From positions 186,001 through 250,000 of the forward strand of contig QNQO01007575.1 of assembly GCA_003290165.1 (NCBI GenBank): a stretch of DNA of 64,000 nucleotides, read 5' to 3'. The notes under the pieces are model-generated. The model worked only from the letters and a program-made list of their open reading frames with translations. It was not told the origin of the DNA and ran no database searches. Numbering within the stretch: the stretch's first letter is position 1; every line of letters starts with the position of its first letter. A program made the translations under genes and the position numbers. Shown here one piece after another: positions 1 through 10,611 of this stretch. Source of the stretch: Berberis thunbergii (Eukaryota > Streptophyta > Magnoliopsida > Ranunculales > Berberidaceae).

Positions 1-45
1 TATACTTATATATATGCTTCAAAGTTCAATAGGTCAATGGTGTTA

Positions 46-110
46 TGGTCGAGTGGTTAGGGTCGTGTGGGTTTATCCCCCACGTCCTAGGTTCGATACC
101 CGTCGGTGGC
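46..110 (+). repeat. tRNA-like pol III promoter boxes, SINE head or tRNA pseudogene
   Basis: An A-box-like TGGTCGAGTGG lies at 46-56 and a canonical B box GGTTCGATACC at 90-100. Between them GTGGG and CCCAC form a perfect five-pair stem around a seven-base loop, like an anticodon arm. The acceptor and T stems do not pair well (several G-U pairs and mismatches), so a working tRNA is unlikely. The likely identity is the tRNA-derived head of a SINE or a decayed tRNA gene. No poly(A) tail or target duplication was found to the right. Confidence 0.45.
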
Positions 111-120
111 ATGGTTACTT

Positions 121-1214
121 TCTTATAGTGTTGACCTGTAGGTCACACCTTGTTGATAGGTTATGAGATCTTATAAAAACCCAACTCGCTTTTTAATTTG
201 CTAATTTTCTTCACTTGATTGAGATTACCATTTTTTTTTAATTTGCTAAAGCATAGCGTATGTTATAATCTTGACACCGCAACTACCTCAACTATCATAA
301 CCACCCGTCATTAGTTGAATTCTAATAAATTAATTTTTTTTGGTTAAAACATCATTCAACTCTTTAACCTTAAGCCACAAGAGTTGGTGGATCAACTCTA
401 TCAAGCTTGAACCTTACGCATTAGAGTTTGGTAGATCTAACATCTAACCATACATTGACTCAAGGGAATTATGCATTAGAGTTGGTAATCTTATAGGATC
501 AATCATGTAGCTTTCATGCATAAATTAATAAATAAATAAATAAAAATCATGTTGCTTTCGTGCATAAATTAATAAATAAATAAAAAGAAAGGTTGAATGA
601 CTCAAGGCAAAGTGCACTACTTGTGATCCTTAATTAGGAGTCTTGAGACCCATATATTCTTAGTTCCAGGGGAAAGCGACGAGAGGAGCAGGGGTGAGAA
701 CAAAGACATTGTAACCAATCATATCCCTAATTAGGAGAAACATGCACACCAAGGGCAAAACAATTGAAAAGAGCCACATGGGAATGGACGACTCGACAAC
801 TTCAACTTTTGACAAATTCAAGCTTAGTGTTTTGTTGACAAGTTGTAGTCGTATCCATCAAACTTTCCCTTATGACAAGCTTTAGTTGTCACAACCAACT
901 TTGGTGGATAATTCTGAAGACTTCAAGGTCATACCAATGATGCACGAAACATAACCAACATACCGTAAAAGCCAAATTGTAACAAACCACATTATAGATA
1001 GATTTCCATTATGCAATAAGTATGTTCAGAGCAAAAGAGGAGTCTTCTGCAATGCCACCCATTTTTTTCAAGCTATATAACACATATTAAACTTTATTCA
1101 CTTTGTTCATAAGTTTACTCTTCCTCTATTCTTTCTTCTCTTCTTCTACAAACAAACTCTTTTTTTCTTGTGTTTCTTTCTATTGACCTAGACAGCTCCT
1201 CTTTCAGCATTCCT
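121..1214. other. intergenic, no gene seen
   Basis: AT-rich DNA with no supported gene. About 500-590 holds two tandem copies of a roughly 43-bp unit containing CATGCATAAATTAATAAATA-like sequence. The right end (about 1,080-1,214) would be the 3' untranslated and downstream region of the DCD gene on the minus strand. Confidence 0.6.
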
Positions 1215-3328
1215 TTAGGAGTTGTTCTCAACAAACACATCTGAGAGTGCGTTGTCCACGAAAACATCCAAGAGTGATAGCGCCTCAGGTACGCTGAGTT
1301 CCAAACGGAACTTGGGACCATCGTAGTGATGAAGGATAGGCCTAAATGCATCTTCCTCGAGTGGCTCACAGACTTTCCTTGTCACAACTTTCACCTATAA
1401 ACAACAGTTCATTTCAATTAGGATTAAACTCAATTGTAAAGGATTAAACTCAATTGTAAAATGCTAATATCCATATACTACTAGAAATTGAAACTAAGAA
1501 ACAGATAAAAAGTTCCAATAAAATGGTGGCAGAGGGTAGATTTAATACCTGAGCAGGGAAGCGAGATTCTCCAGGGCACTTTTGTCCTCCCATGCAGTTG
1601 CATCAATGTTGGATCCTCCAAAACCCGAAGCCTGTATATGAAACATCAAACATTAAGAACAACAAAGCTAACCTAACCAAAGCATGTCACTTCAAAAGGA
1701 ACACACTACCATAAAAGGAAAACAAAGGGATTTTGAGAGCCAAGGTACGATTAAGATCCCCGACTTTCGAAGGAACATCCCTTCAACATCTTTTAATGAT
1801 TCAAGTGTGCGTGCAACTTAGTTATTAAGGAGCATAAGCTTCAACCAGTCTTTGATATATTTACCTTTGGAAATAGTCAAAGGTCCGATGTTTTGAAAAC
1901 ATTGACTCAAACCCAGGTAAGATGCAAACCATTTTCACCAACCCCAAGCACTTGGATGTTATATGAAAGCTAAGGTCTCACCTTACGATGCTCGTATTCC
2001 ACTAACCTTGACATCTCTACAAACTACTTATGACATCATTGATCTAAACATGCTTCGAGTATCAATATTAGGCTTAAATCGATAAAACCGAGAATCAAAT
2101 CAATATACTAGAAGTTTTCTTGGTATCAATCAGATAATTATCCATTTAAGAGAAAACTCTACACTAAACACAGACATGTACTTCACTTTGACACCAAACT
2201 TTAGGATTTAGATCTATCACAAATAGTACTTGGATGATATACAAGCGAATGCAAAGGGCTTATCATAAGGATCACTTAAGAACTGAATACTATTTTTTTT
2301 TTCTTCCATAAAATTGATACAAAACATAAAAACAAGGAAAGAGATTACAAACCTCAAAAATTCCATGAAGTTGGTGAGTGGAGTAGTTGTAAAGGAAAAG
2401 AGGCAACCCTGGTGTGATTTGCCTCACCGAATCCCTGTACCTAGGAGGAAGTCCTGAAAATCAATATCACAAACAACACAACATCAGATCAGATGTATCT
2501 AATTCAATCCAATTGATGAACTACTTATCCAAATGATCCTCAAATTCCAAAACTGGACACAATCCATCAATACCCATGGATCAAAACATCAAATTAGATT
2601 CAAATGATGAGTCAAATCAATGAACAAAGGACAATTGCAAGCATCAACAACAATAAAAATTTGAACTTGAACAACACAAAGCATAAGAAAAAAAAAATTG
2701 AGAGTAAAATACTTACCAAAGAGTTGCCTCTTCAAATTCTCTTGCATGGTATCATTATTGCAAACAAAAATATACCCACCAACAGGTTCATTCCTTGGAA
2801 GTGACTCTGATGGTGGTAAAGTCTTAAACCTCTTATCAACACTGTTCTTGCTCTGTCCATTATTGCTATTGCTGTTATTGTTGCTGTACTTCTTCCCCCC
2901 AAGCTTCCCTTCTTGCTCAAACTTAACATTATTGCTGAAGCTATTGATGTTTTTGTTGTTGATGTTGATTTTACTGATCCCTCCATTAAACCCTCCACCA
3001 GACTTGGAATACACCCCTTTATTGAAAACCCCATTAATGTTATCAATGTTCTTGTACTGAGATCCACCTACTAACCCACCAAAGCTGTTCTCAATCTTCC
3101 ACCCATTATTGAACCCATTCACCTCCCCTGTTACTCCAACACTCTGTTTCTCAACAGAGCTCCTCTCCCCACCAACTCTGATGTCAAAATTTTCCTTTCC
3201 TCCACCCTCTTCTGGGTTCCAAATGAAGAACCCCAGATTGTGTCGTTCAGTGAGAGATTTGAGAAGTTTGAACCTTGCAGCCTGAGTTGGTCACTGAATT
3301 GCCAAAAGTTCTCTTGATGGCTATCCAT
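1215..3328 (-). CDS. NRP: DCD-domain N-rich protein (NRP), four exons, two single-base frame breaks
   Basis: Exons on the minus strand are 3328-2717, 2453-2353, 1631-1549 and 1394-1215, all with GT/AG borders and compatible phases. The N-terminus has the family signature FWQFSDQLRLQ and NLSLNDTIW. An Asn/Gly-rich stretch follows, then the DCD domain from about residue 182 (GGYIFVCNNDTMQENLKRQLFG, then LPPRYRDSVRQITPGLPLF and YNYSTHQLHGIFE), ending in FRPILHHYDGPKFRLELSVPEA. The predicted length is about 325 residues, normal for the family. Plant NRPs are stress-induced proteins, linked in soybean to ER- and osmotic-stress cell-death signalling. Two breaks, near 3186-3193 and at 1580-1583, each need one extra base in a four-base homopolymer to restore the family sequence. 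With both restored, exon lengths and phases fit exactly, so assembly error is likelier than a pseudogene. The start at 3328 matches the family N-terminus. Confidence 0.88.
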
Positions 3329-3628
3329 GACTGTCTGTCTGATGACTGGTGATTTCCTCTTTGGTGGTGAACAAATTTTATTCTTTTATTTCTTGGATGA
3401 AAATATTGGGAGTTTTATAATGGGGTTTGAGGAAAGTTCAAGGAAAGTGAATCAAATACGCGTTTTATGGAAAATTTTGGGAGAGTTCACACTGAATTGT
3501 ATTCAAGGTTTCATTTGAAAGTTTTGTCTTGCTGTGAACAGTGAGTGGTTCATTCAACACACAAAAATGGGGCTTCTTTGCTTTGATGCTAAGGAAGGGT
3601 TAATTTCGTCTTTTTGAGTGGTGGGTGG
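3329..3628 (-). promoter_or_regulatory. upstream and leader region of the DCD/NRP gene
   Basis: This is the sequence immediately 5' of the NRP start codon on the minus strand. It contains no other supported gene and must hold the leader and core promoter. No unambiguous TATA box was singled out. Confidence 0.5.
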
Positions 3629-3750
3629 GCTTCTAGAAGGGTGGCTTGGTCATTTGGAGTGGTAAGAGTGTGGTTCTAGAAGGGTAAGTTTGGTCATTTG
3701 GAGTGGTTGGGTGGCTTCTAGAAGGGTAGTTTGGTCATTTGGAGTGGAGG
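3629..3750. promoter_or_regulatory. three tandem ~42-bp units, each with a heat-shock-element core
   Basis: The palindromic core TTCTAGAA occurs at 3631-3638, 3674-3681 and 3716-3723, spaced 43 and 42 bp. Each is embedded in a repeated unit with the shared segment TTGGTCATTTGGAGTGG. TTCnnGAA is the minimal dyad recognised by heat-shock factors. The array lies 300-400 bp upstream of the NRP start, a plausible promoter position. Binding is inferred, not shown. Confidence 0.55.
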
Positions 3751-4540
3751 GGTTGGGTTATACGACCACGTCTATGAGTTGGTGGATGTACGTGTGAGAG
3801 TGGTTGTGGGTAGTTCACGAGCTTCCACGTCGATATTTGCTTGGGCTATCAAATGGGCTGGGCTTAATCTTATCGAATTGGATTACTGATAAAATCGCTT
3901 GATTTATCGTTCATTAAGACATTTAATAGTGCTCACCTAGACACGTATTGAAAGTTGGTGTTAATTCTTCTTAAACTTAAGACAAAGCTCAAATGAATTA
4001 ATAAACAAAATTTCAATTTGATTAGTTGCTTTTAATCAAATAAAACTTAAATAGGTCTATGTTAGTTTTTAACTTTCTACTAGTTTCAAACAAAGGTTCA
4101 AGTTTTGGGTTTTCGATATGGCTGGGCCGATTCAGTTAATCGACCCGAATAGCCAACACCGAAAATCGGACCAGGCCTTAAAAAATTTGATTTTCTGGGA
4201 CGGAAACGAGACTGGGTGAGGCCGGTTAACCGACAGTTCGTGCCGGTCTCGACAGTTCAATTTTTTCAACCCAATTTCATCCAACTGTTACCCTTTTTTT
4301 TTTTTTTGTTATTTTTCAAATCCAAACCTGAATATTTGTCTTTTTTTAGGCCAAACTAAACATGATTTTTCAAATCCAAACCTGAATATTTGCCTTTTCT
4401 AGGCCAAAAGTTTAAAACCCTAGAAAAATTTATTTAATTAGTTTTGTTTTTATAAATATTCGAGCCGGGTTTCGAAAGTTGGAATCGAGGCCTCGAACCG
4501 AAAGTCACGATCCAGTCCAAAAAAGGGGACCGGTTCCAGG
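3751..4540. other. gene-free, repeat-derived sequence
   Basis: No gene is seen. About 4,310-4,411 holds a tandem duplication of a ~52-bp unit (CAAATCCAAACCTGAATATT plus CTTTTT and TAGGCCAAA). The segment from about 4,100 with GGCCGGTTAACCGACAG and ACCGGTTCC motifs looks like the subterminal part of an older transposon into which the next element inserted. Confidence 0.4.
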
Positions 4541-5465
4541 TAAGGGTGGGCATCCCATCCCGCAATCCCAACCCCATCCCAATTTTTTCGGGTCTTAATG
4601 GGATTGAATAATTTCATCCCGATCCCGTCCCGTCCCGATCTAGAATGGGATGGGATGGGATGAAGATTTTCAATCCCGTTAATCCCGTCCCGAGCTAATT
4701 TTTTTAATATTTATTATTAATATTTTTATTTATTTATTTATTTTTATTCATATAAACTTACAGATAACTGACATAAACTCATGGTGTTTGCAGTGGTAAC
4801 AAAAATGTTACTTCAAGAAATAAATATTCATTAAGCAAGAGAAAGATAGCAAACTGTTGCTTGGATTCCCAATAAAAGTGGCTCCAATTATTTAACTTAC
4901 AAATATTGATAATACCCAGGTGAAGATGAAAAATAAAAATTAACTAGTAATACATATTCAGAAGGGAACATTCAGGGGGCGGAGCCAAGAATTTGAGATG
5001 CCCCGGGCTGTAATTTTTTTTTATAATTAAAATATATGTATTGATGGTAAACCATTATGAATATGTTAAAGTATCACCAATAGGTCTATATTTCTTCTCT
5101 AACAAAAGATGAAATATCATTTTGTCAAGGAACTATGAATTTTGTTTCCCACAGTAATGAAATTGTAAAATCAATTGGGAGGCCATCACAGCGACACAAT
5201 ACTCTTAGTGCGTCCCATTTATCATGTCATTTTCTAAAAGCCAGCCCACTCGACTTCATTGTTAGGGGATTTAGTGGCTACCCTTATATTTGCATGTCAC
5301 ATCTATATTTAATTATAAGAAAGTTATTTTTCACTCTCTTATATGATGATAATTTTCGCAGCAGTCACAGGCAGCACGCTGATCCCGTCTCGTCCTGATC
5401 TCGTATGAACGGGATGGGATAGGGATGGGTATATCTCGTCCCATCCCGTCCCGTGCCCACCCCTA
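4541..5465. mobile_element. hAT-type non-autonomous element, copy 1
   Basis: The terminal inverted repeat is TAAGGGTGGGCA at the left and TGCCCACCCCTA at the right. Subterminal repeats of CCCGTCCC and GGGATGGGAT type follow both ends. A copy with the same ends and the same subterminal sequence lies at 44,539-45,439, where an 8-bp duplication is clear. Here the flanks GTTCCAGG and GTTTCGAG match at only five of eight positions. There is no transposase ORF. Confidence 0.7.
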
Positions 5466-5473
5466 GTTTCGAG

Positions 5474-6600
5474 CAGTGACAAAGTCATGACTTTTCTTGA
5501 AGGGGGCGGAGTGATGAGTATAGTTAATTAATGATAATATAATAATTACTTTAATAAAAAAAATTTAATTCGAACAATACATAAATAACTATACCAAACA
5601 TTAATTGTTAAACAAAACTCCATCTAATCTATGGAGAAGAAAATGAATCCAACAAGGTACTTCGTAGGAGAACAGAAGAAAATATATGGGGGACAAATCA
5701 AATTGGTATATAAAGTTGAGGGCAAAAATTAATTTCATATGCAAAATAAGATGTGGACAAATAAATTTAGGTTATTTGCGATTTGCCAATGATCATAAAT
5801 AGTTAATTAGAGATTACCCCATCATTAATTACTATTGCAGTCCCCCCGGACTACCAGTCAACGTGCATTGATTGTCAAAATGCTCACGTTGATTACCAAA
5901 ATGTCCTTCAAACAATAACCCACGAACAAGCCTCAAGATACAAACATGTATCTTAAGGAAAAATTAATGGATCAAAATTTTCATATATCTCCAGAAAATC
6001 CTATGAATAAAATACAAAACTAGACTTCGAGATACAAATTCATCTCAAGAAATTACATTTTAATTTAAAAAACCTTCTTCCTCAAAATATGCAAAAGAGG
6101 TTGGGGTTATTAGTGGCTGATGGCGATAGTGGAAAAAGAACTAAATCAAGCAAAGAATGAGGGAAATGAAGAGAGTAGGAGGTGGGGCGGTTGCCGGTAT
6201 CGCAGTAAACTGAAAGAGGGAACAAAAGTGAGCAAAGGGGTGGAGCAGGGTCGTTGACATTGTAGAGAACATAGAGAGAGAAAAGGGTGGAGTAGGATGG
6301 AGTCGTTGGCATCGAAGGGGTGGGTATATTTGAAATGACTAAATTTTTTTTTAAGTTAGTTTCGTCCCTGAAATCAAGCAAATAGGGAGGGAGAAGAAAA
6401 AAGTAGGAGGCAGGGCGGTTGTCGTTGTCATAGTAAACAGAGAAAATGTGAAGAAGAGAAGAACGAGGTGGAACATGATCATCGGCGTTGTAGAGAACAT
6501 AGCGAGAGGAAGGAGTAGGGTGGGATGGAGTCGTCTGCATCGCAAGGCTAAGCATATTAGAAATAAGTTAATTTTTTTTTCAAAAGTTAGTGGGGGCAAG
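5474..6600. repeat. dispersed repeat, copy A (inverted relative to copy B at 34.7-35.6 kb)
   Basis: From GAAGGGGGCGGA near 5,500 through about 6,330 this region matches the reverse complement of 34,747-35,615. Shared landmarks are the AAACAAAACTCCA segment, the paired lines around CAAGATACATGT, and the GAGAACAT/TTCTCTACAA end. Copy A contains an internal tandem duplication of about 230 bp (about 6,140-6,335 and 6,372-6,560), including AAATCAAGCAAA, GTAGGAGG and TAGAGAACATAG. No transposase is recognisable. Confidence 0.6.
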
Positions 6601-6791
6601 TTCCATAAACAACATATCCAATGTAATGGTCAAACTACCACAACTTTAGCGAACTATCTTGACTACCTTTGGCTCTAAATATCTAAACCTGGCTGATTTC
6701 TTAGCAGTTTTTTTTTTCCTGCATTTCCATGAAACCCTCTAACTCGATTTGTAGAGATCTTTAAAATGTTAAGATTTTTGAATAATCAAAG

Positions 6792-7176
6792 TGATGATAC
6801 ATAAAAACGGTCACACCCTGGAGCCATACACGTGTCATGATGATCTCGAGGAATTACGGCCTCAAGCGTCAGCCCAATACTGATCCGACCCAAGCAATTC
6901 TAAGCCCGCCCAACTACAGTCAGTCAGGCGGACCCGAACTCTCACAACATGCTAGGCCCACACGTATCACAGCTATCCTCAATACTTGTAAGCCCTCTTA
7001 GGCAAGTATCTCAAGGATCAACTTCGGACGGGCAACTACAGCTGCTATTTGTTTCCAACTAGGAAGCAAAAACCAGAGTATCTTCTACACAGGGAAACTC
7101 CCTTCTACGGATTGCTCTTGAATTGGAAACTATTTCCTGCATATCTAGAAGCACAGAGCTAACATGGAACTTCCCT
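6792..7176 (+). repeat. truncated 5' LTR of the Tat-like element
   Basis: It aligns with 28,274 onward over ATCTCGAGGAATTACGGCC, CAGCCCAA, TCTCACAACATG and CTTCGGACGGGCAACTACA. Similarity stops near 7,176 (ACTTCCCTCC), where sequence jumps to gag. The distal LTR and leader are therefore deleted here. Confidence 0.7.
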
Positions 7177-7199
7177 CCACCGAAGTCAATCGACTCCTT

Positions 7200-8310
7200 C
7201 AAAACATTGGCGAAGGAACTTTTGACATGTTTTGTCGGAAGCTAGCGTTTCAGGAAAGGCCTGCACTACATATTGTCTCTAAGGCAAAGGTCCGACGAGA
7301 CACTCTGAGAGTATGTCACGCACTTTAACAACGACCAGCGACAATACAGTCGTGACGACCTTCACTGCGGGCCTCAGAGAGGGAAAACTTTTCGAGTACC
7401 TTACCTTGGAGCCCTCCCTGGACATGGCGGAGCTCCTCAAGAACGTCTAAAGGCACATCACCCTGGAGGAATCAAGGACCGCTAAAGGGAAACCGAAGGC
7501 TACAGGAAGCCCTCATTTCTTAGGGACAAAAAAAGGGAAAGAGATGCAAGGACGAGGAATGGAGAAAAATGAAGCGCAGTGACAACATGCCGAAACCTGG
7601 TCGGCCCAAGCCGGAGAAATCATCCAACTACGTTGGATCCAGAATCATGAAACCCCTAAACACCAGCCTGTTAGACGTACTTAACTCCATGAAAAACTGG
7701 GAGTAATTGAAGTGGCTCCCAAAGATACGCGGAGACCCCTCCAAGTGCGACAACAACAAATATTGCGCATACCACAAGAAGGGTGGCCACAACACCAACG
7801 ACTGCTAGAGTCTGAGGTATGAAGTTGAGCACTGGATCCACAAAGGCAAGCTGAAATAATTCTTGAAATCTGATAAGCAATCAGAGCAGACGAGAGATAG
7901 GGGATGTCGGTTAAAGAGATAGAGAAGTAGACTCTAGGTATAATCTACGTTCTTGATGGAGTCGGACCGAACGAAGACCAGTCGTATAGGTCCCACAAGC
8001 GGACTCTGTTGGATACACGGACACAACCGGCAGATGAGGACATACGCGTTTTCTATTCAAGAATTCAAAACCCCATTCCCACTTTGACTTTCACGGATAG
8101 GGACCTCGAAGGAGTTCGAGCGCCGCACAACGACGCCTTGGTTATCTCTTTTCCATTGCAAAGTGGGAAGTGGAGAGAGCTCTAGTAGACACATGAAGCT
8201 TACTAAACATTCTATTCTACAACGCTTTCCGCAACATGAACCTCAAAGAGGAAAACCTAACATCTTCAAAACACCCGCTGATCGGATTCGGCGGGAAGAA
8301 GTGTTTCCCC
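7200..8310 (+). pseudogene. Tat-like gag and protease remnant, left part
   Basis: Frame fragments read as a Ty3/gypsy gag. A segment near 7,670-7,870 carries CDNNKYCAYHKKGGHNTNDC, a zinc-knuckle-like motif, followed by SLRYEVEHWIHKGKLK. A protease-linker segment near 8,040-8,300 contains FTDRDLEGVRAPHNDALV. Several in-frame stops and shifts make it non-functional. The frame is interrupted at 8,311 by a hAT-like insertion and resumes near 10,000. Confidence 0.7.
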
Positions 8311-9995
8311 TAGGGGTGGGCACGGTCCAGATCGGTTCCAAATTTGAAGGAACCTGACTCGAACCGTTTACATTTTAACGGATTTGGTCCGGTCCGGATC
8401 CCTTCATTTTGATAATTGGAACCGAACCTAACTCGAACCGTTTAGAACGGTTCGGTTCCACGGTTCCAAACGGTTCCACACCCATTTATGAAAATTTTCG
8501 AGACAGAGAATATCAATATAAACGGATGAATCTGTTCACCAATTTAACAGAAAAGCATACAAGAATGACAATGAAACACATCCAAACCATTGTAGGTAAA
8601 TATAACAGTCCCATTACTTCTAACGGGCATTGTTTTCTCATAATTGCAATAGAATAGCAAAACATTCAGTTGAATCAAGAAAAGACATTCATTTAGCTGA
8701 TCTTTCACTACATAGGCCAACCCACTCTCAACTGCAACCCCGGTATTGCGTTCTGTTCTCAATAAAAAAAAAAATCCAGTAATTGCTACTGATGAACAAC
8801 ATGTACAGAGAAAAAGAGTAGTGACCCATTAAGAAATGAAACGACCACGGAAATCTACTTGAAGAGATTTGGATTCAACCAGTCCCTACAAAAGAACAAG
8901 AAAACGAAAATTGTAATGATATATTACAATTTTAATGATATATTATGTTTAAACGGGTAGAAAAATTGAATCATTAAACAGAAAATCATACAAAAGCATA
9001 TCAATATATCATCAGATTAAACAGAAAAAAAAAAAATTGGTGAACAGATTCATCATCGATCCATATACCATCATCCATCATCGATTCAACAGAAATCATC
9101 ATCCATATACCATCATCTTCATCATCGATCCATATACCATCATCTTCATCATCGATCCGTCATCTTCATCATCGATCAACATAAATCATCATCCATCAAC
9201 ATAAATCATCGATCCATCATCATCCATCAACAGAAATCATCGATCCATCATCATCCTTCATGGATCAACAGAAGAGGAAGGAGTAGATCTGAAGAGGAAG
9301 GTGCACTCCATCATCAATCTGAATAGGAAGGAGTAGATCTGAAGAGGAGACGGAGATGAAATCCTTCTGATTCAAAGAGGAGATATCATCTGCTTCTTGA
9401 GGAGATCTGCTTCTTCTCGAGACAGAGACCGAGAGAGAGGAGACTGAGATGAGATCTCCGGCTGCTTCTCTACCTTTTCTTCGGCTCATCCTCTTCTTGG
9501 TCTCGCGGCTGCTGCAACTTCTTCTTGACACAGAGACAACTTCTCGACACAGAGACAGAGAGAGGAGAGGGAGATCTCCTTCCCCTTCTCGATACAGAGA
9601 ACAGAAAGAGGAGGGGGAGATCTCCTTCCCCTTCTCGATACAGAGACAAAGATCAAAGAGAGGAGAGAGTCGAGAGACCAATAGAGGAGAGGATTTAGAT
9701 GATGAAATCGGTGACTTGAATTGGAAGAAGATGATTAAATCGTGGTGGGTTTTTTGGGGTTGCAGTTGTTGAGTTGGAGAAAGTGTTTTAGGTTTAGGGT
9801 TTGGTTTAGGTTTATATAGTAAATTCGATTTGAAACGGTCCGGACGGGTCCAACCCGGACCGTTTCGTTTTAAAAAACAGAAACCGGGACCAGACCGTTT
9901 TATAACGGATCCGGACCGATCCGAACCGTATCAAGAAATTCAAAATTAAAATCCGGACCGTTTTGCTCAAAACGGTCCGGTTCGGTTTGAACCCG
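8311..9995. mobile_element. hAT-like non-autonomous insertion in the Tat-like element, right end degraded
   Basis: The left end is TAGGGGTGGGCACGG, the same terminal motif as the hAT elements at 4.5 and 44.5 kb. Both ends carry inverted subterminal repeats of CGGTCCGG and GAACCGTTT type. The right terminus lacks TGCCCACCCCTA and stops near GTTTGAACCCGCG. About seven codons of the interrupted host frame are missing, so the right boundary was probably deleted. No transposase is seen. Confidence 0.6.
9055..9265. repeat. CATCATCGATCCAT-type minisatellite inside the hAT-like element
   Basis: Short irregular tandem units built from CATCATCGATCCAT, ATACCATCATC and CAACAGAAATCATC repeat for about 200 bp. 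It lies in the element's interior, followed by a GAAGAGGAAGGAGTAGATCT repeat. Confidence 0.7.
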
Positions 9996-10611
9996 CGAAT
10001 CCTCAGAAGAGTCGCAACTCCGAAAAGTCCTATTTCTGGATTTCATGGTGGTCGTCGCACCGTCATCCTACAATCTCATCCTGGAAAGACTTTGGCTCCA
10101 CCAAATAAAAGCAGTAGTCTCCACCCTTCACCAGTGTGTTAAGCATACTGCTAACCACTCTGAAGGAACAATACGTGGAGACCAACCTACGACACGAGGC
10201 TATCACTACGCCACATTGAAACAGATAGAGTGCTCCGAAATTCGGCTACATCATACAGAGTAGCCTGACCCAGTGCAAGGCCAAAAGACGGTAGAGACAC
10301 CTTTTTCGAGCGGTACAAGAACAATAAGCTATTCCGCCCTGCGAGTTGAAAAGGCCAGGCAAGCGAGAACACATCCCCCTGACACTCCGTTGGCTCAGAG
10401 ATTAGCCCCTCTGCAAGGTTTACTCTTCAGTAACCTATTTAACGCCTTGACAACAAGCACCTTGAGGCAGATACAAAAGTTTACATACTATGAATGCCCT
10501 AAGCGGATACAAAAGACTACATACTGTAGGAATCTGATCAACATGAAGTAAGGACTTGCTTAAACTGTCCGACCACTTAAGCAACACGAATAGTTTGAGG
10601 AAAGTTGCCCA
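9996..10611 (+). pseudogene. Tat-like protease/linker remnant, right part
   Basis: Near 10,030-10,160 one frame reads APSSYNLILERLWLHQIKAV followed by VSTLHQCVK, the conserved segment after the protease in Tat-lineage polyproteins. Beyond about 10,260 no reverse transcriptase motif appears. The sequence continues across the Athila-like insertion at 20,920. Confidence 0.65.

Noticed and set aside
46..110. A functional tRNA gene
   Set aside because: The B box and anticodon-like stem are good, but the acceptor and T stems contain mismatches, so a working cloverleaf is unlikely.
2604..3060. Plus-strand frames over the DCD gene (Leu- and Asn-rich peptides)
   Set aside because: They lie antisense to the conserved NRP exon and reflect its Asn-rich codons.
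6082..6599. Proline- and serine-rich minus-strand ORFs of 157 and 82 codons
   Set aside because: They arise from the internal duplication in the dispersed repeat, overlap in two frames, and match no family.
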